A program made the translations under genes and the position numbers. From NCBI GenBank assembly GCA_963678675.1, contig OY783193.1:36308430-36372429 (forward strand): a stretch of 64,000 nt of DNA. The letters run 5' to 3'. Source of the stretch: Xiphydria camelus (taxonomy: Eukaryota; Arthropoda; Insecta; Hymenoptera; Xiphydriidae). The notes under the pieces are model-generated. The model saw only the letters and a program-made list of their open reading frames with translations. It was not told where the DNA came from and searched no databases. This document shows, one piece after another, positions 47,188 to 57,197 of this stretch (position 1 is the first letter of the stretch; the number at the start of each line of letters is the position of its first letter).

Positions 47188-50100
47188 CTGAAATACGAAT
47201 GTATTACGAGTGTTTTTCATTTTTTTTTCTAATTCCAATGAAGCTGAAGTGTCCTTGAGATTGAAACAATCGTATATACATTTGTTATTGGAAGTTATTG
47301 CGAGTTTTAACGAAGATATGCGAATATTGAAACATTTGGGACACGCCTACTTTCGGCAAGTGATACGAAACGGCTTAAAATGGTGTCTAAGAAACCGAAA
47401 CGATGAGTTATTATCCTCATACTCACATTCTCTGATGCATGCGAGCCCTGGGCAGCGTGTCCAGGCTCTCCTTCATGCAATACTGCCTCGCCCCGAGGAT
47501 GATTTTCTTCATGTACTCGACCTCGTCGATGACCTCGAAGTCGATTGGAAATAGCTCCTTATCCTTCGGACAAAAGTCGCCCCAGAGCATCAGCAAGTTC
47601 GTGTTGTGGAACACCCACTCGCGGGTGGTGAAGTACTGCAGCACCTCAAGTCCGTCCGTAATGCGTTTCTGGATGCGCACCATGCTGAAGAGACGGTAAC
47701 GCGAGAATGAGCGATTCGCGCCATACACTGAACGCGAATTTAAAGACGAGCGGAACCCTTACAATCTCTTCTGCCGGAAGAGCAGCATGAGGAAGTCGAT
47801 GAAGTAAGCGGGGATCAGGTGGAAGAAGAAGACGAAGAGGTTATGGACGAATTTACTGCTGCGTATGTCTCCGTCCGGGAACCAAATGGCGCCCTCGAAG
47901 GGATTCTCGTGGGCCACCTTCTTGCCCTTCTGCAGGACCTCGCCCCAAGTGATGGGCATCGCCGCGCTCTGCGTGATGTTGTACACTGGCATGTTCTTCG
48001 GCCTGTGGAGAAGGTCGAATCTATCGGTACAAAAAAAACCGACCATCTGCCCAGGCGGAAAAGTTCTACGTATTATATTTTGTGTATAATCCATATGTGG
48101 CTTTGGTCATATATGAATTATATATGATTCCTGTATTAGCCATATGAGAACTGTATAAGTACAGATTTTTGAATGTTTGTACACAATCCATGTATAGTTG
48201 TTATATGGTTAATATAGAAAAATTTGACATTATAATATATACCACGTGAATTTTACCATATGTCCATGGAAAGGGCGAGTAAATACGTATGTTTCAGGTC
48301 CGCTATTTGCTTTTTTTTTGTGAAGCTATTGGAAATGTATTGCCCCTTTGATCATGCAACCATTCCTATATGGACTTAATCCATATATGATCAAAACTAC
48401 ATATCGTCACCCTAATTAGAAAAGTGCATAATTCCACTTACCAGTAAGTGGAGTTAAGCACTTTTCTTATTAGGGTGACGATATGCATAATATAGAAAAT
48501 GTGTAGAATTTTTCCGCTTGGGTGGCTTTGAATATAGGATCGATGACTTCTCTCGGGGTCAATAACCATGACCCTGCGAGAAGTCATTGATCCTTGGGAG
48601 TGTAAAAAGTCCCCGAGGAAATAAATGGGCAATTTTTCAACGAATACTGATATGTGTCTTTGGCCATTTTGTTCGTCCGGTGTGACTGAATTTTTTTGAA
48701 TGGACAAAAACCTCTGACGCTCTAGCGAATTCGAAAGCGAGACTACTTCGCCGCTTCACTCACTTCTCTTTAGCGGAGCCGACTTTGTAGGCGATGGCGA
48801 TCAGAGCGTTGATCGCGAGATCGACCGGGATCACTTCAGCGTGGTAATTGCCGTTGCAGTGCATCGATCTCAGGACGCCCTTGCCTGCGGCTACTACGAG
48901 GCCCACTGGACCGTTCAGACTGTCCACCCATCCTGGCAACGGCTCTTCCCAGGACGGCGTCACTGGATTCAAAGCGATGAACGATCGATTTTTAATTTTT
49001 CCGAGATATATTATGTATACCGAGAAGACAGTTTATTAATAGTTAATAAATGTGATATCAAATATGGCCAAATAAAAATCATAATAGTTAACGAATATTT
49101 ACTTGATCCAATAAAATATAGCGAAATAAATAGTTACAAACCATTTTCTCAGTATATAATTGTTGGTATATATTCAATATATTCGATAAATAGTTGAGAT
49201 CACTGAAGAATGTATTATTTCGTAGTAGCTCAAGGTTTACAAGGCAACAGGCTCGCCGCCAGCATTCCACGCTAAACTACGATCTACGTTGTACAAAACG
49301 AGTTCTCTTTTTTTTTCGATAAATTTGTACACTCATCGGTGAAACGTATCCTCGCGTTCGAGTCATTTCAATGATAATTACTACATTCACGCAAGGACTT
49401 TTGGTATGACATCTGTCTACTCGTTAGGCAAAACCTGTTTCTCGTGGATGAAGAAATATATGGTTTTGTTCGAAAGCCTATTGCGTTTCACATGTTTATA
49501 CTTATACATTTTTAGAATAAAAACGTCTGGTCTGTCCAGTAGTAATAAACAGGTTCTGAGCGATCCATTCCATGGTGATTCATGGTGGGTGTAGCTCCAA
49601 AAATGATGGTTAAATATTGATAGTGACGAAAGAGTTTGATGCGAATTTAACCCATTAATGCTCAGTGTAATTTTTAGTTGCCAAATAATTTTTGTTTGCA
49701 GATATTCAATTGATCGTTTTGAAAAAGTTTAGGAATTGATTTCAGAAATTGTACTCTTTTCTAATAAAATTAAGCTTTCGGAGAAATTTTTCAAAAACAA
49801 CGCGAAAATGCTTAAGGTATTACTTCCCTAAATGCACTTTTCTTACCATCTTTTTCAAACTTTTTCGGTGCATTGTTTAGATTTTTATCTACAAAACAAG
49901 TCCATTCGGAACAAAATCGACCATCTAGATTGGAAGATAATCGAATCTGAATATTGCTTATTCTGCAGCTTGCCTCCATATCTAACACGTACATAATGGG
50001 ACACTGCGTTACATTTTCAATTTTTACTGTGAAACGACTCTTACAATTTTTTTCAAAAATCACGACAATATGAAAGAATATGTGTTAGCTAATATTTAAA

Positions 50101-52862
50101 AAAAAATGAAAATTTTTGACCATCAGGAAACGGAGATAGGGCTATCAGAAAAATTTTGAATTTTCACTGTATGAACTACTGATGCCCCAAGCAACCCTGC
50201 CACATCTCTACGCGCCAACCTACACTTGTGTACGAGTCTATCCATTCACGGAATACATGTGTGCGTAGACGCCCAAGATGTACAGGCATGGACAAAAAGT
50301 TCGCTTTGAGGTATAGGGGGAACTCAATGGTCGATACATCCCCGAACGCGTAAATTTTTGAGTCCGATTACTAGGGAAGTAATACCTTAATCCAATGCTT
50401 CAAGCAAGAAATTACTCAGCAACCAAAGTGTTGCTAGCGAGCACTAATGGATTAAACATCCTCGACCTATAACATCGAGCGTTGTCCATGTGAATTGACG
50501 AAATTTATGCCCGAAAAATGCACAATCATCTAAGCATTTCAATTAATCATTTTGGATCCCGTCAGAAGTCAAGTTAAACTCGCGCTAATCGTGAAATCAG
50601 CCAGGTCGATGATTGATTCCCCGCCGTCGAGGAACACTGGAAATCGGTTCCGCGATATCAAGTTTCCGTAAATGTTAATCTCGATATTTTAGCCTATATA
50701 CGCGTATATTATACTATCGTATGCTCACCGATCGACGGCCTGGCAATGGCACACGGTATGTTTGCGTACTCATCGGCCACCAGTGTCTCGGCGAGACGCT
50801 TCGAGTATGTGTAAGTGTTGGGATGAGGATCCAGCAACCTAGAAATTTTTTAATGTGAATTTTTCGGCGAGAATCAAAGCTACGTAACGAATTTGCATCA
50901 TCATCGTTTATACAGCTTCGAAGTGAGCGAATATATCTTGTCTTGCGGAAGAATTGATTTTGACGAAGCATAAATTCCTTTTTCAGCAGGTGATAACGTT
51001 TTCGTTAGGTTTTAATCCGAGTTGAAAGAGACGAAAAGACTTGCTTACATTTGGAAGCAAAATTTGTTCCATACAAACGGACTTCTACTTACCACACATA
51101 TATCGATTTTCTAATATATATTTTGTAGAAATAATTTTTTTTCGAGTGTCTCTTGGTACGATTAATTTAAGAATAAAAGAGATTCGATCTTGCACTTTAA
51201 TAATCGTTGGAGCAAAGAGAATAAATCGCAGCTTCGCTTACTTGGGAGTTATGAGGTCAATGGCGCTTTCGTCCATCCACTGGACCAGTCTCATAACGTC
51301 TTCAGGATCGTCGGGAGAGTCGTAGACTCGCTCGCCGAGCTCTTCCTGATCGACGTGACAGAAGGCGGTGCTAAGGTGAACGAAGGACTTGAGATTCTTC
51401 ATCCCCTTGCACAACTCCAGGACCCTCTTCGTGCCCACCTTGAGAAGAGCAAAGCCAATCTCGTTCATCCTCGCGAGTGTTAAAGAGAAACATCGTAAAC
51501 CACGCCCCGCGTTACTATGAATTTAGAATCGAAAAATCGACTTCTTCATTAGTTCGAACCGCAGGATGGACCTCTTTTTGCTTCTTCGAAACGGATCTAC
51601 AGCGACACTTATTTCATAAATTACTCCAAATATTTACATCGTCAAGTATTGTTGATATAAATATGCATATGTTTTCGATCGATTCGATCTACAAACGTAT
51701 AATTTAATCGAGTTTATCTCGTCAGTCATTAAATATACGACAGTTCAAATTGGTACTAAACTTTTTTGGAGATTACGCTATTTCCTACATCAAGAAAATA
51801 ATTAATTTATAGTTAATAAATGTTTGTTTGAATACAGCGAAATAAACTTTTTGTTGGACCAAGTAAATATTCGTTATCTATTACGATATTTATTGTATTT
51901 AGCATGATTAGATCCTTTGAGGCAACTATTTGAATGAAATAAACATTTTAATGATAACCACATATTATATTTCCTTGTCTGAACGAAATATTTATTTCGC
52001 CGTATTTGAAATTACATTTATTAACTATTAATTAACTGTTTCCTCGGTGTATTACAAGAGAAAGTCTCATACTAGTTTGATCGAAAAGTTTACAAGCAAC
52101 GAAATAATTTTAGTTAATGGAATTACCACTGTAAGCAGCACAATAATTTCGAAAAAACGGATTATTGGAGTTGGCCTTTGGCTATGAACACACAGTTCAC
52201 AGTAAAAATCAAGGGTCAACTGAACTATAATTCGTATCGCCTAAAATTCCAGCATTTACACTTCCGTAAAGAGTAGAGGAGATCGGGGCAAGATGACCTC
52301 TGACAGTTTCCATAGAAAGCGATAAAAATGATAGGTCAACCTGTCCCTGTCTCCACTATCGATGAAAACACATCATCCTTACCGTGTTCATCTCGATGGC
52401 GTCCTTCAGCTTCGCCTCCAGCTTCAAGGTGGCCGCGCAGTGAAAAACTACGTTCACCTCTTCCATCAAACGAGCCCTGTGATCCTGACTGAGGCCCAGA
52501 TTATCCAAAGTGACGTCGCCTTGGAACGGCACCAGCTTCTTGATCATGTGCGGCTTCTGCTTGCGAATTCTGTTGAACATCTGGAACACCAGACGAAGAA
52601 ATCCCTCGCGATGAAATCTTCCACGTGGATTTGGCTTGTCGAAATAGCTGAAGACTCAACTCACGGGCAGCTTGAACATCTCGTCGATGCGCGCCTCCGC
52701 CGTCCGACCCCTCTTGGGCCTCAGCAGGACGTAGATCTTCTCGAGGTCGTTGCAGCTGTACAGCAGCTTCTCCACGAGGACCTTTCCCATGAAGCCGGAG
52801 CTGCCGGTAATGAAGATGGTCTTGCCCTTGTAAAAGGACTGTATCTCGCTCGGCTCACCCAT
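47025..52862 (-). CDS. FAR: Fatty acyl-CoA reductase, complete (8 coding exons)
   Basis: Reduces fatty acyl-CoA to fatty alcohol with NADPH. In insects these alcohols feed wax esters, cuticular lipids and pheromones, usually at the ER or peroxisome membrane. Exons 52862-52665, 52580-52383, 51438-51242, 50838-50729, 48962-48764, 48002-47763, 47684-47427 and 47187-47025 join in phase to 520 residues plus TAG, the usual family length. Residues 19-26 (TGSSGFMG) are the Rossmann GxxGxxG loop. FVHLSTAF is at 151-158, and YTYSK at 207-211 is the extended-SDR YxxxK active site. RPSIVTPSWEEPLPGW follows at about 231-246, and YNITQSAAMPITWGE (308-322) starts the FAR C-terminal domain. Hydrophobic stretches at about 352-376 and 468-488 suggest membrane association. 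All key residues are present and there are no frameshifts, so it appears functional. Which paralogue it is cannot be decided here. Confidence 0.96.
47427..47684 (-). CDS. FAR: Reductase coding exon 7
   Basis: Acceptor CTCTTCAG|C completes a Phe codon, giving RFMVRIQKRITDGLEVLQYF; donor AGAAT|GTGAGT. WVFHNTNLLMLW and IDEVEYMKKIILGARQY are typical of the sterile/FAR C-terminal domain. The intron before it is 78 bases. Confidence 0.94.
47763..48002 (-). CDS. FAR: Reductase coding exon 6 (start of C-terminal domain)
   Basis: Acceptor CTCCACAG|G, donor AGATT|GTAAGG. It encodes PVYNITQSAAMPITWGE and then the hydrophobic stretch LFVFFFHLIPAYFIDFLMLL. The upstream acceptor lies only about 46 bases from a palindromic element. 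Confidence 0.94.
48048..48523. mobile_element. CCCAGGTGGAAAAG-family element inside a reductase intron
   Basis: Ends GCCCAGGCGGAAAAGTTCTA and GTAGAATTTTTCCGCTTGGG. It starts about 46 bases from the acceptor of reductase exon 6 and carries a smaller hairpin element at 48400-48485. Confidence 0.65.
48400..48485. repeat. Near-perfect 42-base hairpin
   Basis: Left arm 48400-48441 (starts CATATCGTCACCCTAATTAG) and right arm 48444-48485 (ends TTAGGGTGACGATATG) pair with about 3 mismatches in 42 and a 2-base loop. A similar single arm occurs at 17268-17307. Confidence 0.8.
48764..48962 (-). CDS. FAR: Reductase coding exon 5
   Basis: Acceptor AATCCAG|TG completes a Val codon; donor GAGAA|GTGAGT. 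It contains TPSWEEPLPGWVDSLNGPVG and GKGVLRSMHCN, then IPVDLAINALIAIAY, hallmarks of insect fatty acyl-CoA reductases. Confidence 0.95.
49019..49153. mobile_element. CACYGAGAAAACAG-family element, internally deleted copy
   Basis: Begins TACCGAGAAGACAGTTTATT and ends CATTTTCTCAGTA. Only about 135 bases remain against about 255 in full copies. TA precedes the left end and follows the right end. It sits in reductase intron 4, just past the 5' border of exon 5. Confidence 0.6.
49647..50455. mobile_element. Outer piggyBac-like miniature element, interrupted
   Basis: TTAA (49647-49650) then CCCATTAATGCTC; at the right GAGCACTAATGGA then TTAA (50452-50455). Terminal repeats of 13 bases with two mismatches. 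A second TTAA-type element occupies 49816-50386; without it the outer element would be about 226 bases. It lies in reductase intron 4. Confidence 0.65.
49816..50386. mobile_element. Inner piggyBac-like element with perfect 15-base terminal repeats
   Basis: TTAA (49812-49815), GGTATTACTTCCCTA at the left, TAGGGAAGTAATACC at the right, TTAA (50387-50390). The 571-base interior has an 83-codon minus-strand open frame (49812-50063) without recognisable similarity. Perfect ends suggest it is younger than its host. Confidence 0.75.
50729..50838 (-). CDS. FAR: Reductase coding exon 4 (YxxxK active site)
   Basis: Acceptor TTTCTAG|G completes a Lys codon, donor TCGATCG|GTGAGC. It encodes LLDPHPNTYTYSKRLAETLV and on to IARPSI. 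Tyr207 and Lys211 form the YxxxK catalytic pair. Confidence 0.95.
51242..51438 (-). CDS. FAR: Reductase coding exon 3
   Basis: 65 codons plus two bases. Acceptor CTTCTCAAG|GTG, donor CCCAA|GTAAGC. It starts VGTKRVLELCKGMKNLKSF, followed by VHLSTAFCHVDQEELGERVY. The ST of LSTA is part of the extended-SDR active-site region. Confidence 0.94.
51711..52110. mobile_element. ATTATCTCGTTA-family element split by a CACYGAGAAAACAG element
   Basis: Left half 51711-51786 (TTTATCTCGTCAGTCATTAA, CTTTTTTGGAGATTACG) and right half 52050-52110 (TACAAGCAACGAAATAATTT) flank the younger insertion at 51787-52049. Confidence 0.6.
51787..52049. mobile_element. CACYGAGAAAACAG-family element inside an ATTATCTCGTTA-type element
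   Basis: Full-length copy (about 263 bases) ending AACTGTTTCCTCGGTG followed by TA, with TA before the left end. The flanks 51711-51786 and 52050-52110 read as the two halves of a different repeat. It lies in reductase intron 2. Confidence 0.65.
52383..52580 (-). CDS. FAR: Reductase coding exon 2
   Basis: 66 codons, phase 0. Acceptor GTTCCAG|ATG, donor AACACG|GTAAGG. It contains FQGDVTLDNLGLS and NVVFHCAATLKLE, typical of the family's NAD(P)-binding domain. The preceding intron is only 84 bases. Confidence 0.95.
52665..52862 (-). CDS. FAR: Reductase coding exon 1 (start, NAD(P)H site)
   Basis: 66 codons starting MGEPSEIQSFYKGKTIFITG, with GxxGxxG in TGSSGFMG and the LLRPKRG motif after the second strand. 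Donor CTGCCC|GTGAGT, phase 0. The ATG lies 11 bases inside an apparent exon that begins after a TTTCAG acceptor. Confidence 0.95.
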
Positions 52863-52873
52863 GATCGCCTTAT
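52863..52873 (-). promoter_or_regulatory. 5' leader of the reductase after a splice acceptor
   Basis: Directly upstream of the start codon, GGGGTTTCAG|ATAAGGCGATC looks like a 3' splice site leaving an 11-base leader before ATG. This implies at least one non-coding exon further upstream, between 52.9 and 64 kb or beyond. Confidence 0.55.
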
Positions 52874-53330
52874 CTGAAACCCCGGAAGAAACGAGTCGTT
52901 CGATGGAATTTTCCCCCGAAGAACGAGACGAAGAGTTGGGCCGTTATACGAGTCGAGACGCTCGTGAGACTTATTGCCTTTCTCGAGTGGAATATTTCCA
53001 GAGCGCGTTGCGTTACGTATATCGATTCGCATTTCTCTCGCAGACGCGAACCGCGGTGTTGTCGCGATCCGATTACAAAACCTCTTCCAGGGCGAAACTC
53101 TTGGGGTTCCAGTCTCTGTTTACTCTTTGCTTTTTTTCCCTTTTTCTCCCTCTCCCTTTCCAAATGCGCGACTTCGCGGCCCTTTCACCGCGATACCGTC
53201 AAACCCGTTGCTCTTTCCCAGACCGATCGAAGACACTGCGCAACCTCTTTCGCGAGATATTTCGAAAGAAGATCCTTAATCGGTGTCTTTCTCTGAGTGC
53301 AGGTATGGAGTGGTGCTATTATGAGCTTTG

Positions 53331-53469
53331 ATCGCGATTATCTCGTGATCTATGAAGTTTTGGGTTAATTGGTGTAATACTTTTTTTGAGATCATATTTC
53401 AGTCTACAAAAAAGGTTAGTACCAATATCGGCCGAAAGTGTACAGGTTACGAGATAATCGTGGTTGAAG
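53331..53469. mobile_element. ATTATCTCGTTA-family palindromic element, best copy
   Basis: About 139 bases bounded by GATTATCTCGTGA and TTACGAGATAATC, with the inner inverted motif GAGATCATATTTCAGTCTAC. Related copies: 55-172, 4780-4885, 18706-18840, 19020-19143, 38780-38907, 42589-42727, 51711-52110 (interrupted) and 60777-60915. Confidence 0.65.
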
Positions 53470-53797
53470 CTGATCCTGATGGTACCTCAGTATCTATTTA
53501 TTTCGTGCTCGCTATCGGATCTAACGTTCGATTCATTTATCGTTTGATTAGTTTAATAATTGACTGATAATTTATTCAGAGGATATGCTAGCCTGATGGT
53601 TACAGTCAATCCTCTCAGGTGTGTTTTGTCCACCTTTAAATAAATGGATCTACTCATTAATCCTCGCCTTGTCGACAGGACATATATGTTTTAGTTTCTT
53701 TGGGTCGTATTGTGAAGGTCATAGTTAATTATATATTTTTTTTATCGACGAATATCATTGTTGGATCCCATTCCACAACTACGCACTGTTAACATCA

Positions 53798-54045
53798 CAC
53801 CGAGAAAACAATCAATTAATAAATGTAATTTCAAATACAGCAAAATAAATATTTCGTTAAGACAAAAAAATATATGGTTTTTATTAAAATGTTTATTTCA
53901 TTCAAATAGTTGCCTCGAAGGATCAAATTGTGCCAAATAAATATCGTAATAGTTAACAAATATTTATTTGATCCAATAAAATGTTTATTTCGCCACATTC
54001 AAACAAACATTTATTAACTATAAATAAATTTATTGTTCCCTCGGT
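53798..54045. mobile_element. CACYGAGAAAACAG-family element
   Basis: Begins CACCGAGAAAACAATC and ends TTGTTCCCTCGGTG, with the usual interior (AATATTTCGTTAAGAC, GTTTATTTCATTCAAA). About 248 bases. Confidence 0.65.
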
Positions 54046-54409
54046 GCCTGCATGGGTTTTATTGAAGATCGTCATCTTACCGCAATCGCTATATTAAATT
54101 TATGATCACATACACTATCTTCACACATCTCCGGGTTTCTAGTGACCCCTCTGCCAAATTTCATTAAGATCGATTCAGTAGTTTAGCCACGAAGAAGCAG
54201 ACAAACACAGACAAACTCACTTTCGCATTGATAATATTAATATTGGATGACCAATCCTCTTTATTCTCCTTATATAAATGATACAAGAATTATGCTTCGA
54301 ATTAGATTGCACAACACAAAAGGGGAGACAGATATTTCAAACCTAAAAATAAATCTGGCATCGAATGTGTTGAGGAGAAAGTACCACTGATACAGTTTTT
54401 TAACGGCCC

Positions 54410-54870
54410 TTAGGGTCCACGCAAGGCCGCCTCGTCGCGGGCTACGACGAGACGCGCGAGTTTATCCGCGAAAGGTTGCGAGCGAGCAGCGAGAAGAGAA
54501 AATCGGTGAAAGGCGTTGACCGATGCCAGTGCGTCGGTATACCTAGTTTCTCGCTCTTTCGTCCCGCTTCCCCCCGCGATTACGATAGTCTCGCCGGGTC
54601 TAGCTGGGTGAGTAGATCGGCGGCGATAGGTAAGAACTTCAAGTGCAACGCGACGGGCGAATTGGATCGCGAGTCGCCCCCAGGTCCGATCTTCGTTCTC
54701 GGCGCGATTGCAGGGAACCGGTCGATCGCCGCGAAAGCTCCGACGACCTCGACACGATCGCCTCGAAGAAAAGCCACGCCAACGTAGCCGGATGGGCGAT
54801 ACGAATTTATCGCGACGTTTATCCGCGGCGGATGCTAATTTATTTACACAACACAAACGTTTGCGGCGGG
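54410..54870. other. CpG-rich block upstream of the reductase
   Basis: A compact GC- and CpG-rich stretch with long open frames on both strands (148 codons on the minus strand), none with recognisable domains. Overlapping open frames on both strands are expected from composition alone. An alternative reductase promoter or enhancer is possible. Confidence 0.3.
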
Positions 54871-54997
54871 TGAATCGTTATTCGCGGTAAATAAATGTCG
54901 CGGGGCAAAGAAAAAAATGGTTAGAGGTACGCCAGAGGCGTATATGTATAACGGTGGACAATTATCTCGTCTACTGTATGTGTAGTTGACGACACTG

Positions 54998-55687
54998 CAC
55001 TGAGAGAACAATTTATTTGTAGTTAATAAATATTTTTGTTTGGAGATAGGGTGAAATAAACATTACTAAGTGAAGTAAATATTCGTTAGCTATTACGATA
55101 TTTATTTGGCACAATTAGATCCTTTGAGGCAATTGTTTGAATGAAATAAACATTTTAATAGTTAACATATGCGGGGTGAGGTATTTAAATTGAGACGCAT
55201 AAATATCTGTAAAACAATTAACGCATTTTAGAAAAAAATGTTTCTTATAAAATTTAATGGAACTGTGGGTTTTTTATTTTCCATTCAGTAGACGTTTTCA
55301 AGGCCATTTTTTAAGGTCAACGTTTTTTCTTTGAATAGAAAAAAATATAGAAATAAAAAACCTTTCGGAAAAAAATTGTTTTTCTTTGCGTATTTGAATT
55401 AAAAATTTGTTGAAAGAAATATCGGCTTCCAATTAAAGGAAAAACTTTGACCCTAAAGTGGTCTCGAAAACGTTTACTAAATGAGCAATAAAACATACAG
55501 CTCTCTTTCCCCCATTAAAGCAAATAACTTTTATAAGAAATATTTTTTTCTAAAATGCGCTATTTTACAGATATTCATGTGTCTCAATTTAAATGCCTTA
55601 TCCTGTATTTTCTTGTCGTAACGAAATATTTATTTCGCCGTATTTAAAATTACATTTATTAACTGATAATAAACTGTTCTCTCGGTG
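54998..55687. mobile_element. CACYGAGAAAACAG-family element split by a longer insertion
   Basis: Outer element begins CACTGAGAGAACAATTTATT and ends AACTGTTCTCTCGGTG. Between GTTAACATA (ends 55169) and TATTTTCTTGTCG (from 55607) it is interrupted by an unrelated palindromic element. Confidence 0.7.
55170..55606. mobile_element. Palindromic element with AGGTATTTAAATTGAGAC ends
   Basis: About 437 bases with terminal inverted repeats of at least 80 bases. The left starts near GGGGTGAGGTATTTAAAT; the right is its diverged complement ending CATTTAAATGCCTTATCC-type sequence. TA flanks both sides and is shared with the host element. No coding capacity. Confidence 0.65.
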
Positions 55688-56973
55688 AGCAAAGAAATGT
55701 ATCGCGTTATACTACCAAGTATATATTTTTTAGTGGACGATATTATGAAAATGAGTAAAAAAAACGATTTTCGACGTAGATTTCATCGAGTGTTAGATTG
55801 TACACGCACCGTTAGAATTCCTTTCACTTAATTCGGTGAAAGCTTTAACGAGTCTAATTACTCAATAAATTGCGCGTACAACACTACGAGGTTCAATGTA
55901 AATTTATCCAGGTACCTTCGGTCGTACGAGCGCGATTTTAGGAATTTTCGTATTCACGAACGAACGATTCCGGTAAAGAACGTTAACGTCGAGGCAAACA
56001 TTTTAATAGTAGGCAAATAAATCGTTTTTCTGAGTATGTATATATACAGACGTTACGTCTGCACTTTGACAAAGGGTACAAGGTTGCGCCGATGTTTGAC
56101 GCAAACCGGGCAGTCGTCCTTGACTCCCGTATCGTACGTCGATTAATTTTATCATATTTCTTATTTCCAGATTTGCATTCACGGCGCTGCGATGAGGGTG
56201 TGTCAAACTGTCACGCTGACGATGAAAAGTACGAAAGGTTGGTTCCTTTTTTTCCGATTCAAAAATTACGTCGACATCCTTTATTGACCCTCGTATCGGT
56301 AACCGGACACTCGAGTATTTGTTTTATTGAAATATTTGAAGTATGAAGCTTTTCGCATTATATTTCTATCATTTCTTATCATCCGAATGCAATTATCCCA
56401 GCCAGACACATGATGTAAATATTGCCGAAAATGTATAAAACCTAGATCATGGCGTGCAGCAACACTTTTTGTGTTTTATGAATCCTTCTTTGATAATGTT
56501 ATTTATGTAATTGAATGATGAGACTACATTTCGAAAATAGTACCTAAGAAAATTTAAGACATTACTGTGATGCGATAAGTTAAATTTTGCGTAAATTTGT
56601 TACCTTAATTACATTTTGATCATGGCATATATGATCTAAATTTAATGTATCCTTTGCTATTTACATTTGTAACAAACGATTTCTGTTAACTCGACGTCAA
56701 AGTTAAGAAAATTTAAAGCAGGTTTAACTTGACGCATGCAGTGAATCAGAAAAGTTTGACTGGGGTGTTCATAGCGTGACAAGTGGAATTTAGCACATGT
56801 CTATGTATTAATGGTTGGGCATCATCAAAAGGGCAAACAAATAATTATGTTTTTGAATGTGTCGGACTTAGACGGCGATGACGACGGAGTGATTATTGTT
56901 AGCCGATCAAAACCAATGCCGAAAATTTGAAAATTACTTCAATGAGCGCGGATGAGGAAAATTATCCTTACAT

Positions 56974-57197
56974 TAAGGAAAATAATTGAGCGATCTAAGT
57001 AATCATTGACATAAGAACATATTTATTTAAGACAAATGTATATTCATTGAACTAAAGAAATCTGCACTTCATTCGCTCATGATTCAAATAATACATACCT
57101 ACTTGATTCAATAAAAATATGTTTGACGTAAATAATTATGTTCTTAGCATTATTCATGTCGACGATTACTTGGATCAGCAAATTATTTTTCTCAGTG
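56974..57197. mobile_element. Palindromic element ending TTTTTCTCAGTG
   Basis: AAGGAAAATAATTGAGCGAT and TAAGTAATCATTGACATAAG on the left, TCGACGATTACTTGGATCAG and CAAATTATTTTTCTCAGTG on the right; GAACATATTTATTTAAGACA mirrors GACGTAAATAATTATGTTCT. About 224 bases. Confidence 0.5.

Noticed and set aside
47031..48127. Several plus-strand open frames between 47.0 and 48.1 kb
   Set aside because: They run antisense to reductase exons 6-8, whose minus-strand frame has catalytic-family motifs and matching splice phases.
52362..52877. 171-codon plus-strand open frame
   Set aside because: Antisense shadow of reductase exons 1 and 2 running through their 84-base intron; no own domain.
54410..54856. 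148-codon minus-strand open frame upstream of the reductase
   Set aside because: Overlaps an equally open plus-strand frame; composition explains both. Kept only as a CpG-rich block.
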